Shown here in pieces: positions 26,137 to 36,541 of a stretch of 64,000 nt of DNA (position 1 is the stretch's first letter; the number at the start of each line of letters is the position of its first letter). A model generated the notes under the pieces. The model was not told where the DNA came from. It ran no database searches and saw only the letters and a list, made by a program, of their open reading frames with translations. A program made the translations under genes and the position numbers. Source of the stretch: Rhodocyclaceae bacterium. GTDB lineage: Bacteria > Pseudomonadota > Gammaproteobacteria > Burkholderiales > Rhodocyclaceae. The stretch is taken from contig JAEUNM010000062.1 of the NCBI GenBank assembly GCA_016791105.1, positions 17,545 to 81,544 on the forward strand, read 5' to 3'.

Positions 26137-29100
26137 CTACAGCAACACCCGCTCTATTCCGCCCCGGTTCGCCGCGTTCACATAATCCTGCAGCCAGTTT
26201 TCGCCCAGTACGCGCTTGGCCATTTCGATCACGATGTAATCGGCGTCGGTGCCGGCGTCGTCGTTATAGCGCTTCAGCCCCTGCAGGCAGGACGGGCAGG
26301 AAGTCAGGATTTTCACGTCGCCGCTAAAGCCGTCCGCGCGCAGTTTGGCGGCGCCGGCTTCCATTTCGACCTGTTTGCGGCTGCGCACCTGGGTGGCGAT
26401 GTCCGGCCGCGAGGCGGCGAAGGTGCCGGATTCACCGCAGCAGCGGTCGTTCAGCTCCACCTTCTGGCCCATCAACTGGTTCACCAGCTTGATCGGCTGC
26501 TGCGTCTTGATGGGGCTGTGGCAGGGGTCGTGATACATGTAGCGCACGCCGCCCACCCCTTCCAGCTTGACGCCTTTTTCGAGCAGATATTCGTGTATGT
26601 CGAGCAGGCGGCAGCCCGGGAATATCTTGTCGAATTCGTACTTCATGAGCTGGTCCATGCAGGTGCCGCAACTGACCACTACCGTCTTGATGTCCAGATA
26701 GTTAAGTGTGTTGGCGACGCGATGGAACAGCACGCGGTTGGCGGTGCTGATCTGCTGGCCTTTATCTTCGTCGCCGGCCGATGTTTGCGGATAGCCGCAG
26801 CACAGGTAGCCGGGCGGCAGCACGGTGACCGAGCCGACGTGGTACAGCATGGCCTGGGTGGCCAGGCCGACCTGGGAAAACAGCCGCTCCGAGCCGCAGC
26901 CCGGGAAATAAAATACCGCTTCCGCATCTTCGGCGGCGACTTTGGGATCGCGTATGACGGGCACGATCTTGTCGTCTTCGATGTCCAGCATGGCGCGCGC
27001 GGTGCGCGCCGGCATTTTTGCCGGCATCGGCTTGTTGATGAAGTGAATCACCTGCGCCTTGACCGCCGGGCGCTCTGTCGTGGCCGGTGGCTGGCGCGTT
27101 TGCGGCTGCACCAGCCCGAACGATTTACCCAGTTTATTGCCCAGCCGCTGCAGTTTGTAAGACCAATCGACCAGGCCCTTGCGTATCAGTTTGATGCGCG
27201 TCGGGTCGGTGGCATTCAGGAAGGCCATTGCCGCGGCCGTGCCGGGGTTGAATTTTTTCTTGCCCTCGCGCCGCAGCAGGTTGCGCATGGCAATTGACAC
27301 GTCGCCAAAATCGATATCCACCGGGCAGGGATTGACGCACTTGTGGCACACCGTGCAGTGGTCCGCCACTTCGCCGAATTCGTCGAAGTGACGCAAACTT
27401 ACGCCGCGCCGCGTCTGTTCTTCGTACAGGAAGGCCTCGATGAGCAGCGAGGTGGCCAGAATCTTGTTGCGCGGGCTATACAGCAGGTTGGCGCGCGGCA
27501 CGTGCGTGGTGCATACCGGCTTGCACTTGCCGCAGCGCAGGCAGTTCTTGATCATGTCGGATATGTCGCCGATATCCGACTGTTCCATGATTAAAGATTC
27601 GACGCCCAATAGCGAAAACGAAGGCGTGTAGGCGCGGCGCAGGTCGGCGCCCGGCAACAGTTTGCCCTTGTTGAAATGGCCGTTCGGGTCGATGCGCTGT
27701 TTGTATTCGGCGAACGGGCGCATTTCCTTTTCGCTGAGGAACTCCAGCTTGGTAATGCCTATGCCGTGTTCGCCGGAAATGACGCCGCCCAGTGCGCGCG
27801 CTAGCGCCATGATGCGCGCCACCGCTGCGTTGGCTTCCTGCAGCATGGCATAGTCGTCGGAATTGACCGGCAGGTTGGTATGCACATTGCCATCGCCGGC
27901 GTGCATGTGCAGCGCGACGAATACGCGCGAGCGCAGCACTTCCTTGTGCAGGGCGCGGATGCGATCTGCCACCGGCGCGTACATGGCCCCGGCGAATATA
28001 CTTTCGAGCTGGGGCAGCAATTCCTTTTTCCACGACACGCGCAGCGAATAGTCCTGCAGGCGGTGGAATAACAGGGGTTTGGCGGCTTTGTTGGTGAGCG
28101 CGCCGAACTGCACGCCTTGTGCACCCAACACGATTTCCGCTTCCGCGAGCGGCTGGTCGAGGTTGTTGTAAATCCAGTGCCAGCGCGCCCGCACGCTGGA
28201 TATGTGCTCCAGCGCGGCGCTGCGGCGGTCGCCGATCAGTACGTTTTTATCGAGGTTGGCGTCGAACTGATGCAGCGGCAGATCGCCGTGCAGAAAGTCC
28301 GTCAGCGCGTCGCACAGGCGTATTTTGTTCTTCAGCGACAGTTCGATATTGATGCGCTCGATGCCGTCGCAATAGTCGCCCATGCGCGGCAGCGGAATCA
28401 CCACGTCCTCGTTCACCTTGAACGCATTGGTGTGGCGCGCGATGGCGGCGGTACGGCTGCGGTCCAGCCAGAATTTTTTGCGTGCTTCCGCGCTGGCGGC
28501 GATAAAACCTTCCGCGCCGCGCGCATTGCAGATGCGCACCACTTCGGAAGCCGCGCGCATGACGGCGGTTTCGTCGTCGCCGACGATGTCGCCGATCAGC
28601 ACCATTTTCGGCCGCCCGGAACTTTCGCTGCGGCGCTTGGCTTTAGTGGCGTAGCCGACCGCCTTCACGTAGCGCTCGTCCAGATGTTCCAGGCCCGCCA
28701 ATATGGCGCCGCCGGGGCGGCGATCGAGGTAATTCTTGATTTCTACGATAGACGGCACGGCTTCGCGTACCTGGCCGAAAAATTCCAGACATACCGTGCG
28801 TGTGTGCGCGGGCATGCGGTGCAGTATCCAGACCGCCGAGGTGATGATGCCGTCCGTGCCTTCTTTTTGCACGCCGGGCACGCCGGACAGGAATTTGTCC
28901 GTGACGTCCTTGCCCAGGCCCAGTTTGCGGAAAGAGGGGCCGGGAATTTCCAGCACTTCGGGCACGCCTGTCGCGGTTTTTCCGTCCAGTTCAAAACGCT
29001 GGACGGAAAAGCGCGCCACCTCCGCGTCGTGAATTTTGCCGAGGTTGTGGCCGACACGGGTAATTTCCATGAAGCGGCCGTTCACATCCACCATGCGCCA

Positions 29101-30072
29101 GGACGCCAGGTTATCCAGCGCCGTACCCCACAGCACGGCCTTTTTGCCGCCGGCGTTCATGGCGATATTGCCGCCTATGCAGGAGGCGTCGGCGGACGTG
29201 GGGTCGCAGGCGAATACCACGCCGGCCGCATCGGCGGCGTCCATGGCGCGGCGCGTCACCACACCGGCACCGGTGCGTATGGTGGCGTAGGGTTCGGTAA
29301 GGCCGGGCAGCACGGTTTGCTGCACCACGCCCAAATCTATGAGTTTTTCCGTATTGATGACGGCCGCGTTGGGCGTGAGCGGCACCGCACCGCCCGTATA
29401 GCCGGTACCGCCGCCGCGCGGAATGAGGGTGAGCCCAAGTTCGATACAGGCGCGTACCAGCGGCGCAACTTCGTCTTCCGTATCCGGATACAGCACCACG
29501 AATGGAAATTCGACGCGCCAGTCGGTCGCGTCGGTTACGTGAGACACGCGCGCAAGCCCGTCGAAAGCAATGTTGTCGCGCCGCGTGTGGCGCGACAACA
29601 CTTTCACGGCGCGCTCGCGCATGTCGTACATCTGTTCGAAATGGCGCTTGAAGTCATCCACGGCGCGGTGCGCCGCTTCGATCAGCATGGCCACGCGCTG
29701 CGAACGCGCTTCGGCATCGGGCGTGCCGGCGCGCTGGGCGTTTTCTTGCCGGCGGCGGTCGACTTCGTGCAGGCGGTGGTGCAGGGCCTCGGCCAGCGCA
29801 TTGCGGCGGCCGCGGTTTTCCAGCATGTCGTCTTCAAGATAGGGGTTGCGGCGCACCACCCAGATATCGCCCAGCACCTCGTACAGCATGCGTGCGGAGC
29901 GGCCAGTGACGCGCTCGGCGCGCAATTCGTCGAGCACGCGCCACATGTCCTCGCCCAACAAGCGAATCACGATTTCGCGGTCGGAAAACGAGGTGTAGTT
30001 ATACGGAATTTCACGCAAGCGCACCGGGGCTTGGGCGTCACGCTGGTCCATGAATTCGGGTTGAATCTGCAT
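26137..30072 (-). CDS. Giant FAD/FMN-binding oxidoreductase with 4Fe-4S and CCG domains
   Basis: This 1311-residue fusion resembles D-lactate/glycolate dehydrogenase complexes joined in one chain. After an N-terminal DUF3683-type region comes a PCMH FAD-binding domain ([17 protein letters not shown] near residue 235, [19 protein letters not shown] near 300) and an FAD-oxidase C-domain with [15 protein letters not shown] near 725. A two-cluster ferredoxin region follows ([11 protein letters not shown] near 840, [12 protein letters not shown] near 904). Two CCG domains close it ([10 protein letters not shown] with [10 protein letters not shown], then DPCHSP with CCGESGTFA). It should oxidise a 2-hydroxy acid and pass electrons to the membrane quinone pool. 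It is a single-gene unit. Confidence 0.92.
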   Translation of the reverse strand: MQIQPEFMDQRDAQAPVRLREIPYNYTSFSDREIVIRLLGEDMWRVLDELRAERVTGRSARMLYEVLGDIWVVRRNPYLEDDMLENRGRRNALAEALHHRLHEVDRRRQENAQRAGTPDAEARSQRVAMLIEAAHRAVDDFKRHFEQMYDMRERAVKVLSRHTRRDNIAFDGLARVSHVTDATDWRVEFPFVVLYPDTEDEVAPLVRACIELGLTLIPRGGGTGYTGGAVPLTPNAAVINTEKLIDLGVVQQTVLPGLTEPYATIRTGAGVVTRRAMDAADAAGVVFACDPTSADASCIGGNIAMNAGGKKAVLWGTALDNLASWRMVDVNGRFMEITRVGHNLGKIHDAEVARFSVQRFELDGKTATGVPEVLEIPGPSFRKLGLGKDVTDKFLSGVPGVQKEGTDGIITSAVWILHRMPAHTRTVCLEFFGQVREAVPSIVEIKNYLDRRPGGAILAGLEHLDERYVKAVGYATKAKRRSESSGRPKMVLIGDIVGDDETAVMRAASEVVRICNARGAEGFIAASAEARKKFWLDRSRTAAIARHTNAFKVNEDVVIPLPRMGDYCDGIERINIELSLKNKIRLCDALTDFLHGDLPLHQFDANLDKNVLIGDRRSAALEHISSVRARWHWIYNNLDQPLAEAEIVLGAQGVQFGALTNKAAKPLLFHRLQDYSLRVSWKKELLPQLESIFAGAMYAPVADRIRALHKEVLRSRVFVALHMHAGDGNVHTNLPVNSDDYAMLQEANAAVARIMALARALGGVISGEHGIGITKLEFLSEKEMRPFAEYKQRIDPNGHFNKGKLLPGADLRRAYTPSFSLLGVESLIMEQSDIGDISDMIKNCLRCGKCKPVCTTHVPRANLLYSPRNKILATSLLIEAFLYEEQTRRGVSLRHFDEFGEVADHCTVCHKCVNPCPVDIDFGDVSIAMRNLLRREGKKKFNPGTAAAMAFLNATDPTRIKLIRKGLVDWSYKLQRLGNKLGKSFGLVQPQTRQPPATTERPAVKAQVIHFINKPMPAKMPARTARAMLDIEDDKIVPVIRDPKVAAEDAEAVFYFPGCGSERLFSQVGLATQAMLYHVGSVTVLPPGYLCCGYPQTSAGDEDKGQQISTANRVLFHRVANTLNYLDIKTVVVSCGTCMDQLMKYEFDKIFPGCRLLDIHEYLLEKGVKLEGVGGVRYMYHDPCHSPIKTQQPIKLVNQLMGQKVELNDRCCGESGTFAASRPDIATQVRSRKQVEMEAGAAKLRADGFSGDVKILTSCPSCLQGLKRYNDDAGTDADYIVIEMAKRVLGENWLQDYVNAANRGGIERVLL

Positions 30073-30251
30073 TGAAAAATCTCGCGGCGGCAGCGGCCGC
30101 CCTGTTCAAGGCTCTATTTTAGAGCGGGCCGGCAGGGGAGGCACGTTTTGATGGATCTCAATTCCATTCCGACCGGTTAAACCTGTCTGAGCTTGCGACA
30201 GCGGAAAGCGTGGCGAAATCTGGCTGGCGGTTGCGACGGCGCCTGCTGCGC

Positions 30252-31061
30252 TCAGTTCCGCGCCTGGCTTGCGTCCTGCCAGGCATCAAAAATTCGCACC
30301 AGTTGCGGCAAACCGAGGCGTATCGCGCTGGGGCCGGGTGCCAGCATGTCGGCGGACTTGATTTCGTGCAACTGCCCCGCGCGCACCGCCGGGATGGCGT
30401 CCCAGCCGGGCCGGGCGGCCAGTTTCTCGGGGCGAAATTTTTTCCCGCACCAGGATCCGATGATGATGTCCGGCGCTTTTTCCACCACCTGCAGGGGATC
30501 GCTCACGATGCGCCGGGCCGCATTGGGGGCCAGGGCCTGTTCGGCGTACACGTCGTCGCCACCGGCGATGGCGATCAATTCCGAGGCCCAGCGTATGCCG
30601 GAAATCAACGGCTCGTCCCATTCCTCGAAATACACGCGCGGGCGCCGCTGGCGTTGTGCCGCAGCGCTGCGGGCGCTCGCGATCCGCTCCTCCAGTTGCG
30701 CCACCAGTGCCAAGGCGCGCGGCTCCGCGCCCACCAGCCGGCCGACGCATTCCACCATCGCCAAAATGCCCTCCACGCTGCGCTGATTGAACAGGTGAAC
30801 TTCGACCCCGGCCTTCACCAGATCGCGGCACATGTCGGCCTGCAGGTCGGAAAACGCCAGCACCAGGTCCGGCGCCACAGCCAGGATGCGCCCCAGTTGC
30901 GCGCTGGAAAAACCGCTCACCTTGGGCTTTTCGCGGCGGGCCCGCGGCGGATGCACGGTAAAGCCGGAAATGCCGGCGATGCGCGCGTCTTCGCCCAGCT
31001 CGTAGAGCACCTCCACGGTTTCCGTGGACAGGCACACGATGCGTTGCGGCAGCCTGCTCAC
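30252..31061 (-). CDS. Cobalamin-binding (BtuF-like) protein without signal peptide
   Basis: This 269-residue class III solute-binding-fold protein starts at GTG with GGAG 8 nt upstream, so the N-terminus MSRLPQRIVCLSTETVEVLYELG is firm. It carries no signal peptide, although BtuF works in the periplasm. Core features are GEDARIAGISGFTVHPP, PDLVLAFSDLQAD, RVYFEEWDEPLISGIRWASELI and a C-terminal APGPSAIRLGLPQL. It is divergent from cobT-cobS-cobC, which supports corrinoid handling. A cytoplasmic corrinoid-binding role or unconventional export are both possible. Confidence 0.82.
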   Translation of the reverse strand: MSRLPQRIVCLSTETVEVLYELGEDARIAGISGFTVHPPRARREKPKVSGFSSAQLGRILAVAPDLVLAFSDLQADMCRDLVKAGVEVHLFNQRSVEGILAMVECVGRLVGAEPRALALVAQLEERIASARSAAAQRQRRPRVYFEEWDEPLISGIRWASELIAIAGGDDVYAEQALAPNAARRIVSDPLQVVEKAPDIIIGSWCGKKFRPEKLAARPGWDAIPAVRAGQLHEIKSADMLAPGPSAIRLGLPQLVRIFDAWQDASQARN

Positions 31062-31315
31062 AGGGCCGCTCCGCGCCGCCCCGGCCGGCCGCTCGAGATC
31101 AAATCCAGCATGGGCGTGAGCCTAGCACGCCATGCCATAATTCCGGCCCTTGAGCGGGGCTGGCAGGGACAAAAGCGTGGTGCCGCCACCCGGCCGCAAG
31201 GACGCGGGGCAAGCACACATCCGCTGGCCAAAAACCTGCCGTTTCCAGCAATAAGCCGGCGAGTCCGAATCGCTGCGCGTGCCGCACATGCGGCCAAAGC
31301 GAAAGGATTTATCGA

Positions 31316-32368
31316 ATGCAGTCGCAACTTCCACCGTTCCGCATCGCCGCCGTGGACCGTGCCCTCGAGCCGGCGCTGCGCGCGAGAATCGACGGCAAGA
31401 CCAAACCCCTGGGTGCGCTTGGCCGCCTCGAAGCACTGGCCCTGCAAATAGGCCTGATCCAGGGCACGGCCGCGCCGCGCCTCGTAAACCCTCACGTTCT
31501 GGTGTGCGCAGGCGACCACGGCGCGGCCCGGGCCGGCGTATCGGCCTATCCGCAGGACGTGACCTGGCAAATGGTGGAAAACTTTCTGGCCGGCGGCGCC
31601 GCCATCAACGTGCTGAGTCGTCAGGCCGGCATGCGCCTGGTGGTGGCCGACGCCGGTGTGAATCACGATTTCGGCCACCTCCCCGGCCTGGTGGCGGCAA
31701 AGGTGGCGCCGGGCACTGCCAGCTACCTCGAAGGCGCGGCCATGAGCGCCAGCCAGTGCGCCCTGGCGATCACGCGCGGCGCGGCGCTGGCGCGCGAGCT
31801 TGCCGCGCAGGGCTGCAAACTGCTGGCTTTCGGTGAAATGGGCATAGGCAATACCGCCGCCGCTTCGCTCATTACCCACTGCCTCACCGGCCTCGCCCTG
31901 CGCGACTGCACGGGCCGCGGCACCGGCCTGGACGACGCCGGCCTGGCACGCAAGCAGGACCTGCTCGCCACGGCCGTTGCCATCTGGGAACAACCCAGCC
32001 GCGATCCGCTGGCCGTTCTGGCGCGCTTTGGCGGCTTCGAAATCGCCATGCTGGCCGGTGCCATGCTGGCGGCGGCCGAAGCCAGAATGGTGTTGCTGAT
32101 CGATGGATTCATCGTCACCAGCGCTCTGCTGACTGCCGCTGCGCTATACCCGGACATCCGCGACTACTGCGTGTTCGCACATTGCTCCAGCGAAGCCGGG
32201 CATCGCCGGCAACTCGAGTACCTGAACGCCAAGCCGCTGCTGGACCTGGAGTTGCGCCTGGGCGAAGGCACCGGCGCGGCACTTGCCTATCCGCTGCTGA
32301 CCGCGGCCTGTGCTTTCCTCGAAGAAATGGCCAGCTTCGAGTCGGCCGGCGTAGCGCAGCGCGCGTGA
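31316..32368 (+). CDS. cobT: Nicotinate-nucleotide--dimethylbenzimidazole phosphoribosyltransferase
   Basis: This 350-residue CobT makes alpha-ribazole phosphate from nicotinate mononucleotide and dimethylbenzimidazole for the lower ligand of cobalamin. Signatures are [19 protein letters not shown] at the N-terminus, [21 protein letters not shown] near residue 62, the [16 protein letters not shown] active-site block near 170, [13 protein letters not shown] and [13 protein letters not shown]. The conserved Glu near the C-terminus ([11 protein letters not shown]) is the expected catalytic base. Its stop overlaps the cobS ATG. It leads a three-gene corrinoid assembly operon. Confidence 0.95.
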   Translation: MQSQLPPFRIAAVDRALEPALRARIDGKTKPLGALGRLEALALQIGLIQGTAAPRLVNPHVLVCAGDHGAARAGVSAYPQDVTWQMVENFLAGGAAINVLSRQAGMRLVVADAGVNHDFGHLPGLVAAKVAPGTASYLEGAAMSASQCALAITRGAALARELAAQGCKLLAFGEMGIGNTAAASLITHCLTGLALRDCTGRGTGLDDAGLARKQDLLATAVAIWEQPSRDPLAVLARFGGFEIAMLAGAMLAAAEARMVLLIDGFIVTSALLTAAALYPDIRDYCVFAHCSSEAGHRRQLEYLNAKPLLDLELRLGEGTGAALAYPLLTAACAFLEEMASFESAGVAQRA

Positions 32369-33129
32369 TGGGCCGCGAACTCGAGTACTTTTTTGCCGCG
32401 CTGCGCTTTTTTACGCGCCTGCCGGTGCCGGCCTGGGTAGGCCATTCGCAGGAACAACTGGACAAGGCCTCGCGCTACTTCCCGCTGGTAGGCGTGCTGG
32501 TCGGGATGATAGGCGCCGCCGTCAGCACGGCGCTGGCGCTGCGGCTGCCGCTGTCGCTGGCCGTCATCGCCGGCATTGCGGCCACTTTGCTCGCGACCGG
32601 CGCTTTCCATGAGGACGGCTTCGCCGACATGGTGGATGGTTTCGGCGGCGGCTGGGAAAAAAGCCGCGTGCTGGAAATCATGAAAGATTCGCGCATCGGC
32701 AGTTTCGGCGCCATCGCCATCGCGCTGATGCTGCTGGCCAAGTACAGCGCGCTGATGGAAATCGGTGCCGGCGGCAATCTGATCGGCCTGGGCAGCGCCC
32801 TCGTCGCCGGCCACGCACTGTCGCGCTTCGCCTCGACCACGCTCATCTATGCGCTCGAATACGTGCGCGAGGACGAAACCAGCAAGTCCAAGCCCCTGGC
32901 GCGCCGCCTGAGTTTGGGCGAACTGGCGCTCGCGGGTCTGTTCGGTCTGGCGCCCTGCTTCTTGCTGGCCACCCCGCAGGCGCTGGCCGGCATCGCCCTG
33001 GCGGCGGTGATTACGCTACTTGCCGCGCGGCATTTTCTGCGCCGTATCGGCGGCTATACCGGCGACTGCCTGGGCGCGGCCCAGCAAATGAGCGAACTGG
33101 CGTTTTACGTGGGCGTGCTGTGCGTGTAG
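32368..33129 (+). CDS. cobS: Adenosylcobinamide-GDP ribazoletransferase (cobalamin synthase)
   Basis: This 253-residue polytopic membrane enzyme joins alpha-ribazole to adenosylcobinamide-GDP. Diagnostic segments are [11 protein letters not shown] at the N-terminus, [39 protein letters not shown] (metal-binding Asp-rich motif near residues 70-110, here quoted in parts: [16 protein letters not shown]), and [17 protein letters not shown] near the end. Five to six hydrophobic helices are visible. It starts in the TGATG overlap with cobT and overlaps the next gene by ten bases. Confidence 0.95.
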   Translation: MGRELEYFFAALRFFTRLPVPAWVGHSQEQLDKASRYFPLVGVLVGMIGAAVSTALALRLPLSLAVIAGIAATLLATGAFHEDGFADMVDGFGGGWEKSRVLEIMKDSRIGSFGAIAIALMLLAKYSALMEIGAGGNLIGLGSALVAGHALSRFASTTLIYALEYVREDETSKSKPLARRLSLGELALAGLFGLAPCFLLATPQALAGIALAAVITLLAARHFLRRIGGYTGDCLGAAQQMSELAFYVGVLCV

Positions 33130-33680
33130 CGCCGCCGCCGCGCCGCTGCCGCATTTACCTGATCCGGCATCCGCGCCCGGCGGCCGCCGAGGGGCTGTGT
33201 TACGGCGCCAGCGAACTCGATCTGGCCGAAGACGCGGCAGCCTGCGCTGCGCTGCTGAAGCGGGAACTGCCGCCGAAGTTGCCGCTGTTCAGCAGCCCCA
33301 TGCGCCGCTGCCGCCTGCTCGCCCAGCACTTGCACCCGCAGCCGGCCTACGACGCACGCCTGCGCGAAATGCATTTCGGTGCCTGGGAAATGCGGCCCTG
33401 GAACGATTTGCCGCGCGATCAACTGGACGCCTGGGCCGCCGCGCCGCTCGATTACGTGCCGCCCGGGGGCGAGTCGGTTGCCGCACTACGGGCACGGGTG
33501 GCCGATTTCATCGCCGAACGCAGCAGGGATTTGCACGGCGATTACGCGGTGGTGGCCCACGCCGGGGTCATGAAAATTTTCGCCGCAGTGTGCCAGCAGC
33601 TGGAGCCGGCCGAATGGTTCAAGCTGCAGTTCGAGTTTGGCCGCATGGCGGTCATGGAGTATCCGGAGGCCGGTGTGTAG
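33120..33680 (+). CDS. Histidine phosphatase, alpha-ribazole phosphatase-like
   Basis: This 186-residue phosphoglycerate-mutase-fold protein starts at a GTG inside the cobS end. The phospho-acceptor motif is IYLIRHPRP (RHG variant, RHP), followed by [27 protein letters not shown] and [11 protein letters not shown] with the second catalytic His. CobC-type enzymes dephosphorylate alpha-ribazole or adenosylcobalamin 5'-phosphate, and position after cobT and cobS supports that role. A broad-specificity sugar or nucleotide phosphatase cannot be excluded. Confidence 0.85.
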   Translation: MRVAPPPRRCRIYLIRHPRPAAAEGLCYGASELDLAEDAAACAALLKRELPPKLPLFSSPMRRCRLLAQHLHPQPAYDARLREMHFGAWEMRPWNDLPRDQLDAWAAAPLDYVPPGGESVAALRARVADFIAERSRDLHGDYAVVAHAGVMKIFAAVCQQLEPAEWFKLQFEFGRMAVMEYPEAGV

Positions 33681-33716
33681 CGGCGTGATTCACTGGGGTG
33701 GGTTGCTTCGGTTTTT

Positions 33717-34350
33717 ACGCCCGGCGGCTGCGATCGCGGGCGGGACGCCCGCGCCCCCAAGTTGGGCGTGATTTAAGCGGCGGGCGGTTTGCGGGTTCGG
33801 CTCGTATGCGGGGTGTGGAATTTGGCATGGCGCTGGGAGCGTGGGCGTCTCGCCCGCGCTTTTACGCCCGGCGGGTGCGATCGCGGGCGGGACGCCCGCG
33901 CCCCCAAGTTGGGCGCGATTTAAGCGGTGGGCGGTTTTTGGGTTGGGCTCGTATGCCGGGCGTGGAATTCGGCAGGGCGCTGGGAGCGTGGGCGTCTCGC
34001 CCGCGCTTTTACGCCCGGCGGCTGCGATCGCGGGCGGGACGCCCGCGCCCCCAAGTTGGGTGCGATTTAAGCGGTGGGCGGTTTTTGGGTTGGGCTCATA
34101 TGCCGGGTGTGGAATCCGGCAGGGCGCTGGGGGCGTGGGCGTCTCGCCCGCGCTTTTACGCCCGGTGGCTGCGCTCGCGGGCGGGACGCCCGCGCCCCCA
34201 AGTTGGGCGTGATTTAAGTGGTGGGCGGTTTTTGGGTTCGGCTCGTATGCGGGGTGTGGAATCCGGCATGGCGCTGGGAGCGTGGGCGTCTCGCCCGCGC
34301 TTTTGCGCCCGGCGGCTGCGATCGCGGGCGACTCGCCCGCGCCGCCAGGA
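33717..34350. repeat. Four 147-bp tandem repeats plus a partial fifth unit
   Basis: Units begin at 33717, 33864, 34011 and 34158 with an exact 147-bp period, and a degenerate partial unit begins at 34305. Each unit contains a long hairpin: GGCGTCTCGCCCGCG (for example 33844-33858) is complementary at 14 of 15 bases to CGCGGGCGGGACGCC (33882-33896). The rest of the unit (AAGTTGGGCG, TTTAAGCGG, GGTGTGGAAT) is also conserved, with a few percent divergence. Because 147 is a multiple of three, frames on both strands stay open as 49-residue repeats, but there is no start signal or protein-like composition. A related core lies at 2551-2590. Confidence 0.85.
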
Positions 34351-34421
34351 AAGGCGCCAAGTCCGCGCCATAGTATATTCGGCCGGGGCCGCAGGGGCGG
34401 CCCGCATTCCCTACCCGCAAT

Positions 34422-35717
34422 ATGACCGAGCAGACCGCCAGTCCATCCCTTTTGCAAGCCCTGGCCACGCGCCGCATGCTCATCTGCGTGCTGACCGGGC
34501 TATCGTCCGGCCTGCCGCTCTACGTGCTCATCAACCTGCTGCCGGCCTGGCTGCGTACCGAAGGTTTGTCGCTGAAAGCCATAGGCGCGCTTACGCTGAT
34601 CCAGTTTCCCTACACCTGGAAATTCCTCTGGGCGCCGCTCGCTGACCGCTTTGCCGTGCCCGGCCTGGGGCGCCGGCGCGGCTGGATGTTGGTGACGCAC
34701 ATCGGCCTGGTTGCCAGCATTGCCGCTTTCGGCGCCTTTTCGCCGCAGGCCGACCTGGGCTGGGTGGTCGCCACCGCGGCCGCCGTCGCGCTGCTGTCCG
34801 CCACGCTGGACATTGCGCTGGATGCCTTCCGGCGCGAATTGCTGCACGAAGAAGAACTGGGCCTGGGCAATGCCGTGCACGTGAATGCCTACAAGGTGGC
34901 CGGGCTGGTGCCGGGCTCGCTGGCCCTCATCCTGTCGGAATGGCTGCCCTGGTGGCAGGTGTTCGCGATCACTTCGGCATTCATGCTGCCCGGCATCGCC
35001 ATGTGCCTGCTGGTTTCAGAACCGCCGCGCAGCCTGCAGGCGCCGCCCAATCTGCGCGCCGCCTGCGTGGAGCCCTTCCGAGAATTTGTCGGCCGCGCCG
35101 GGTGGTCCGGAGCGGCGCTGGTGCTGGCATTCATCTTTCTGTACAAACTGGGCGATTCCCTTTGTACCGCGCTCGCCACGCCGTTTTACCTGGACATGGG
35201 TTTTTCGCGCGCGGAAATCGGTGCCATCGCCAAAAACGCCGGCCTGTGGCCGTCGGTGCTGGGCGGCTTCGCGGGCGGGCTGTGGATGGTGAAATTGGGC
35301 ATCAATCGCGCGTTGTGGCTGTTCGGCGTGGTGCAAATGCTGTCCATCGTGGGCTTCGCCGGGCTGGCCTGGCTGGGCCCGGCCGCCGCCACGCCGGAGC
35401 GTCTGGCGGTGCTTGCCGGGGTGATCGGTTTCGAAGCGCTGGGGGTCGGGCTGGGTACGGCTGCCTTCGTGGCATTCATCGCGCGCGCCACCAATCCGGC
35501 CTATACCGCCACGCAATACGCACTATTCACCAGCCTGGCCGCGGTGCCGCGCACCTTCATCAATGCCGGCGCCGGCTGGCTGGTGGAAAATCTGGGCTGG
35601 GTCACGTTCTACATGCTGTGCACCGGGCTCGCCGTGCCGGGCATGCTGCTGTTGTTCAAAGTGGCGCCATGGAACGAACACGCGCGCGGCGCGGAGCCGG
35701 CCCAGGCGACGCGTTGA
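34422..35717 (+). CDS. AmpG-like MFS permease
   Basis: This 431-residue major facilitator has 12 likely membrane helices. Typical AmpG segments are GLSSGLPLYVLINLLPAWLR near residue 27, the helix 2-3 loop WAPLADRF-GLGRRRGWM, SATLDIALDAFRRELL near 127, and PAYTATQYALFTSLAAVPR late in the C-terminal half. AmpG imports anhydro-muropeptides from the periplasm for peptidoglycan recycling; some homologues import other solutes. It stands right after the 147-bp repeat array. Confidence 0.85.
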   Translation: MTEQTASPSLLQALATRRMLICVLTGLSSGLPLYVLINLLPAWLRTEGLSLKAIGALTLIQFPYTWKFLWAPLADRFAVPGLGRRRGWMLVTHIGLVASIAAFGAFSPQADLGWVVATAAAVALLSATLDIALDAFRRELLHEEELGLGNAVHVNAYKVAGLVPGSLALILSEWLPWWQVFAITSAFMLPGIAMCLLVSEPPRSLQAPPNLRAACVEPFREFVGRAGWSGAALVLAFIFLYKLGDSLCTALATPFYLDMGFSRAEIGAIAKNAGLWPSVLGGFAGGLWMVKLGINRALWLFGVVQMLSIVGFAGLAWLGPAAATPERLAVLAGVIGFEALGVGLGTAAFVAFIARATNPAYTATQYALFTSLAAVPRTFINAGAGWLVENLGWVTFYMLCTGLAVPGMLLLFKVAPWNEHARGAEPAQATR

Positions 35718-35764
35718 CCGGTCCGGCGGCTCCGCTCAAAATCGGCCGCGGGAGGATTCAACCT

Positions 35765-36175
35765 ATGCTTACCTATCGCGGAACCGTCTATCCGTGGCAC
35801 TGCGACCACGTCGGCCACATGAACGTCATGTGGTACGTGGGGAAATTTGACGAAGGCACCTGGCATTTTTTCAATGCCATCGGGCTCACGCCGGCCTATT
35901 TCCGCGCCGAGGGCCGCGGCATGGCGGCGGTCGAACAGAACATCAGCTATCTGCGCGAACTGCATGCCGGCGAAATCGTGTCGGTCGAAACCACCATCAA
36001 GGAAATCCACGCAAAACGCATCGTGTTCATGCACGAAATGCGCAATGAAGCGAGCGGCGAAGTGGCGGCCAGAACCACGCTGACGGCGGTGCATCTGGAC
36101 ACCGCCGCCAGAAAATCCTGCGTTTTTCCGCCGGCCGTGGTCGAAGCTGCAAACGCCTTGCTCGCGCAGGGCTGA
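35765..36175 (+). CDS. Hotdog-fold acyl-CoA thioesterase (YbgC/4-hydroxybenzoyl-CoA type)
   Basis: This 136-residue single-hotdog protein has WHCDHVGHMNVMWYVGKFDE near residue 12. The Asp in CDHVGHMN is the conserved acidic residue of this thioesterase family. The central RELHAGEIVSVETTIKEI and the C-terminal strand AARTTLTAVHLD complete the fold. GGGAGGA lies about 9 nt before the ATG. It sits 47 nt after the AmpG-like gene and may be cotranscribed. The acyl group it releases is unknown. Confidence 0.88.
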   Translation: MLTYRGTVYPWHCDHVGHMNVMWYVGKFDEGTWHFFNAIGLTPAYFRAEGRGMAAVEQNISYLRELHAGEIVSVETTIKEIHAKRIVFMHEMRNEASGEVAARTTLTAVHLDTAARKSCVFPPAVVEAANALLAQG

Positions 36176-36541
36176 ACGCCCGGCCCGGCGCGCCGGTATT
36201 TGCCGCCTTTACTGCCTACTACCCGCCTGCCTGGAGGACGGGACGCCCATTGCACGCGCATCCCGCGCCGGGAGCGTGTCGCAGCAAGCCCGCCGGGATG
36301 GAGGCAGATAGTTTCCGTCGATCGCGATTATCGATTTAATTCATTAGACCAAGTCCAAATCGACTCGTAGTCTACGGTCATGAGCCAGGCGCCAAGCTGT
36401 CGGACAGAAGGCCGGCGTGGGCTGCGGCGGGCATCCGGAGCATTAAACCCCCAGGGCAGGGCAGGTAAGTCGTGGCTTATCGCCGCGCACCGGCCGCCGC
36501 CGCAAAAGTGCAGACCGCAAACACACCAAGGAGGCAGGACT
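36176..36541. other. Regulatory region upstream of ohr
   Basis: These 366 bases contain no gene. The AT-rich stretch 36305-36365 probably holds the ohr promoter. A small dyad, CGTAG-T-CTACG, lies at 36366-36376. It does not look like a classical OhrR box, so the regulator is uncertain. Confidence 0.4.

Noticed and set aside
28117..30075. A 652-residue frame antisense to the giant oxidoreductase.
   Set aside because: The minus-strand protein shows all expected FAD and 4Fe-4S motifs; the antisense translation has no recognisable motif.
33717..34350. CRISPR array.
   Set aside because: Whole 147-bp units are repeated without unique spacers, and no cas genes are present.
33690..34457. Open frames of about 255 and 315 residues through the 147-bp repeats, giving 49-residue protein repeats.
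   Set aside because: The period is a multiple of three, so every frame without a stop repeats; there is no ribosome site and the DNA hairpins are better conserved than any frame.
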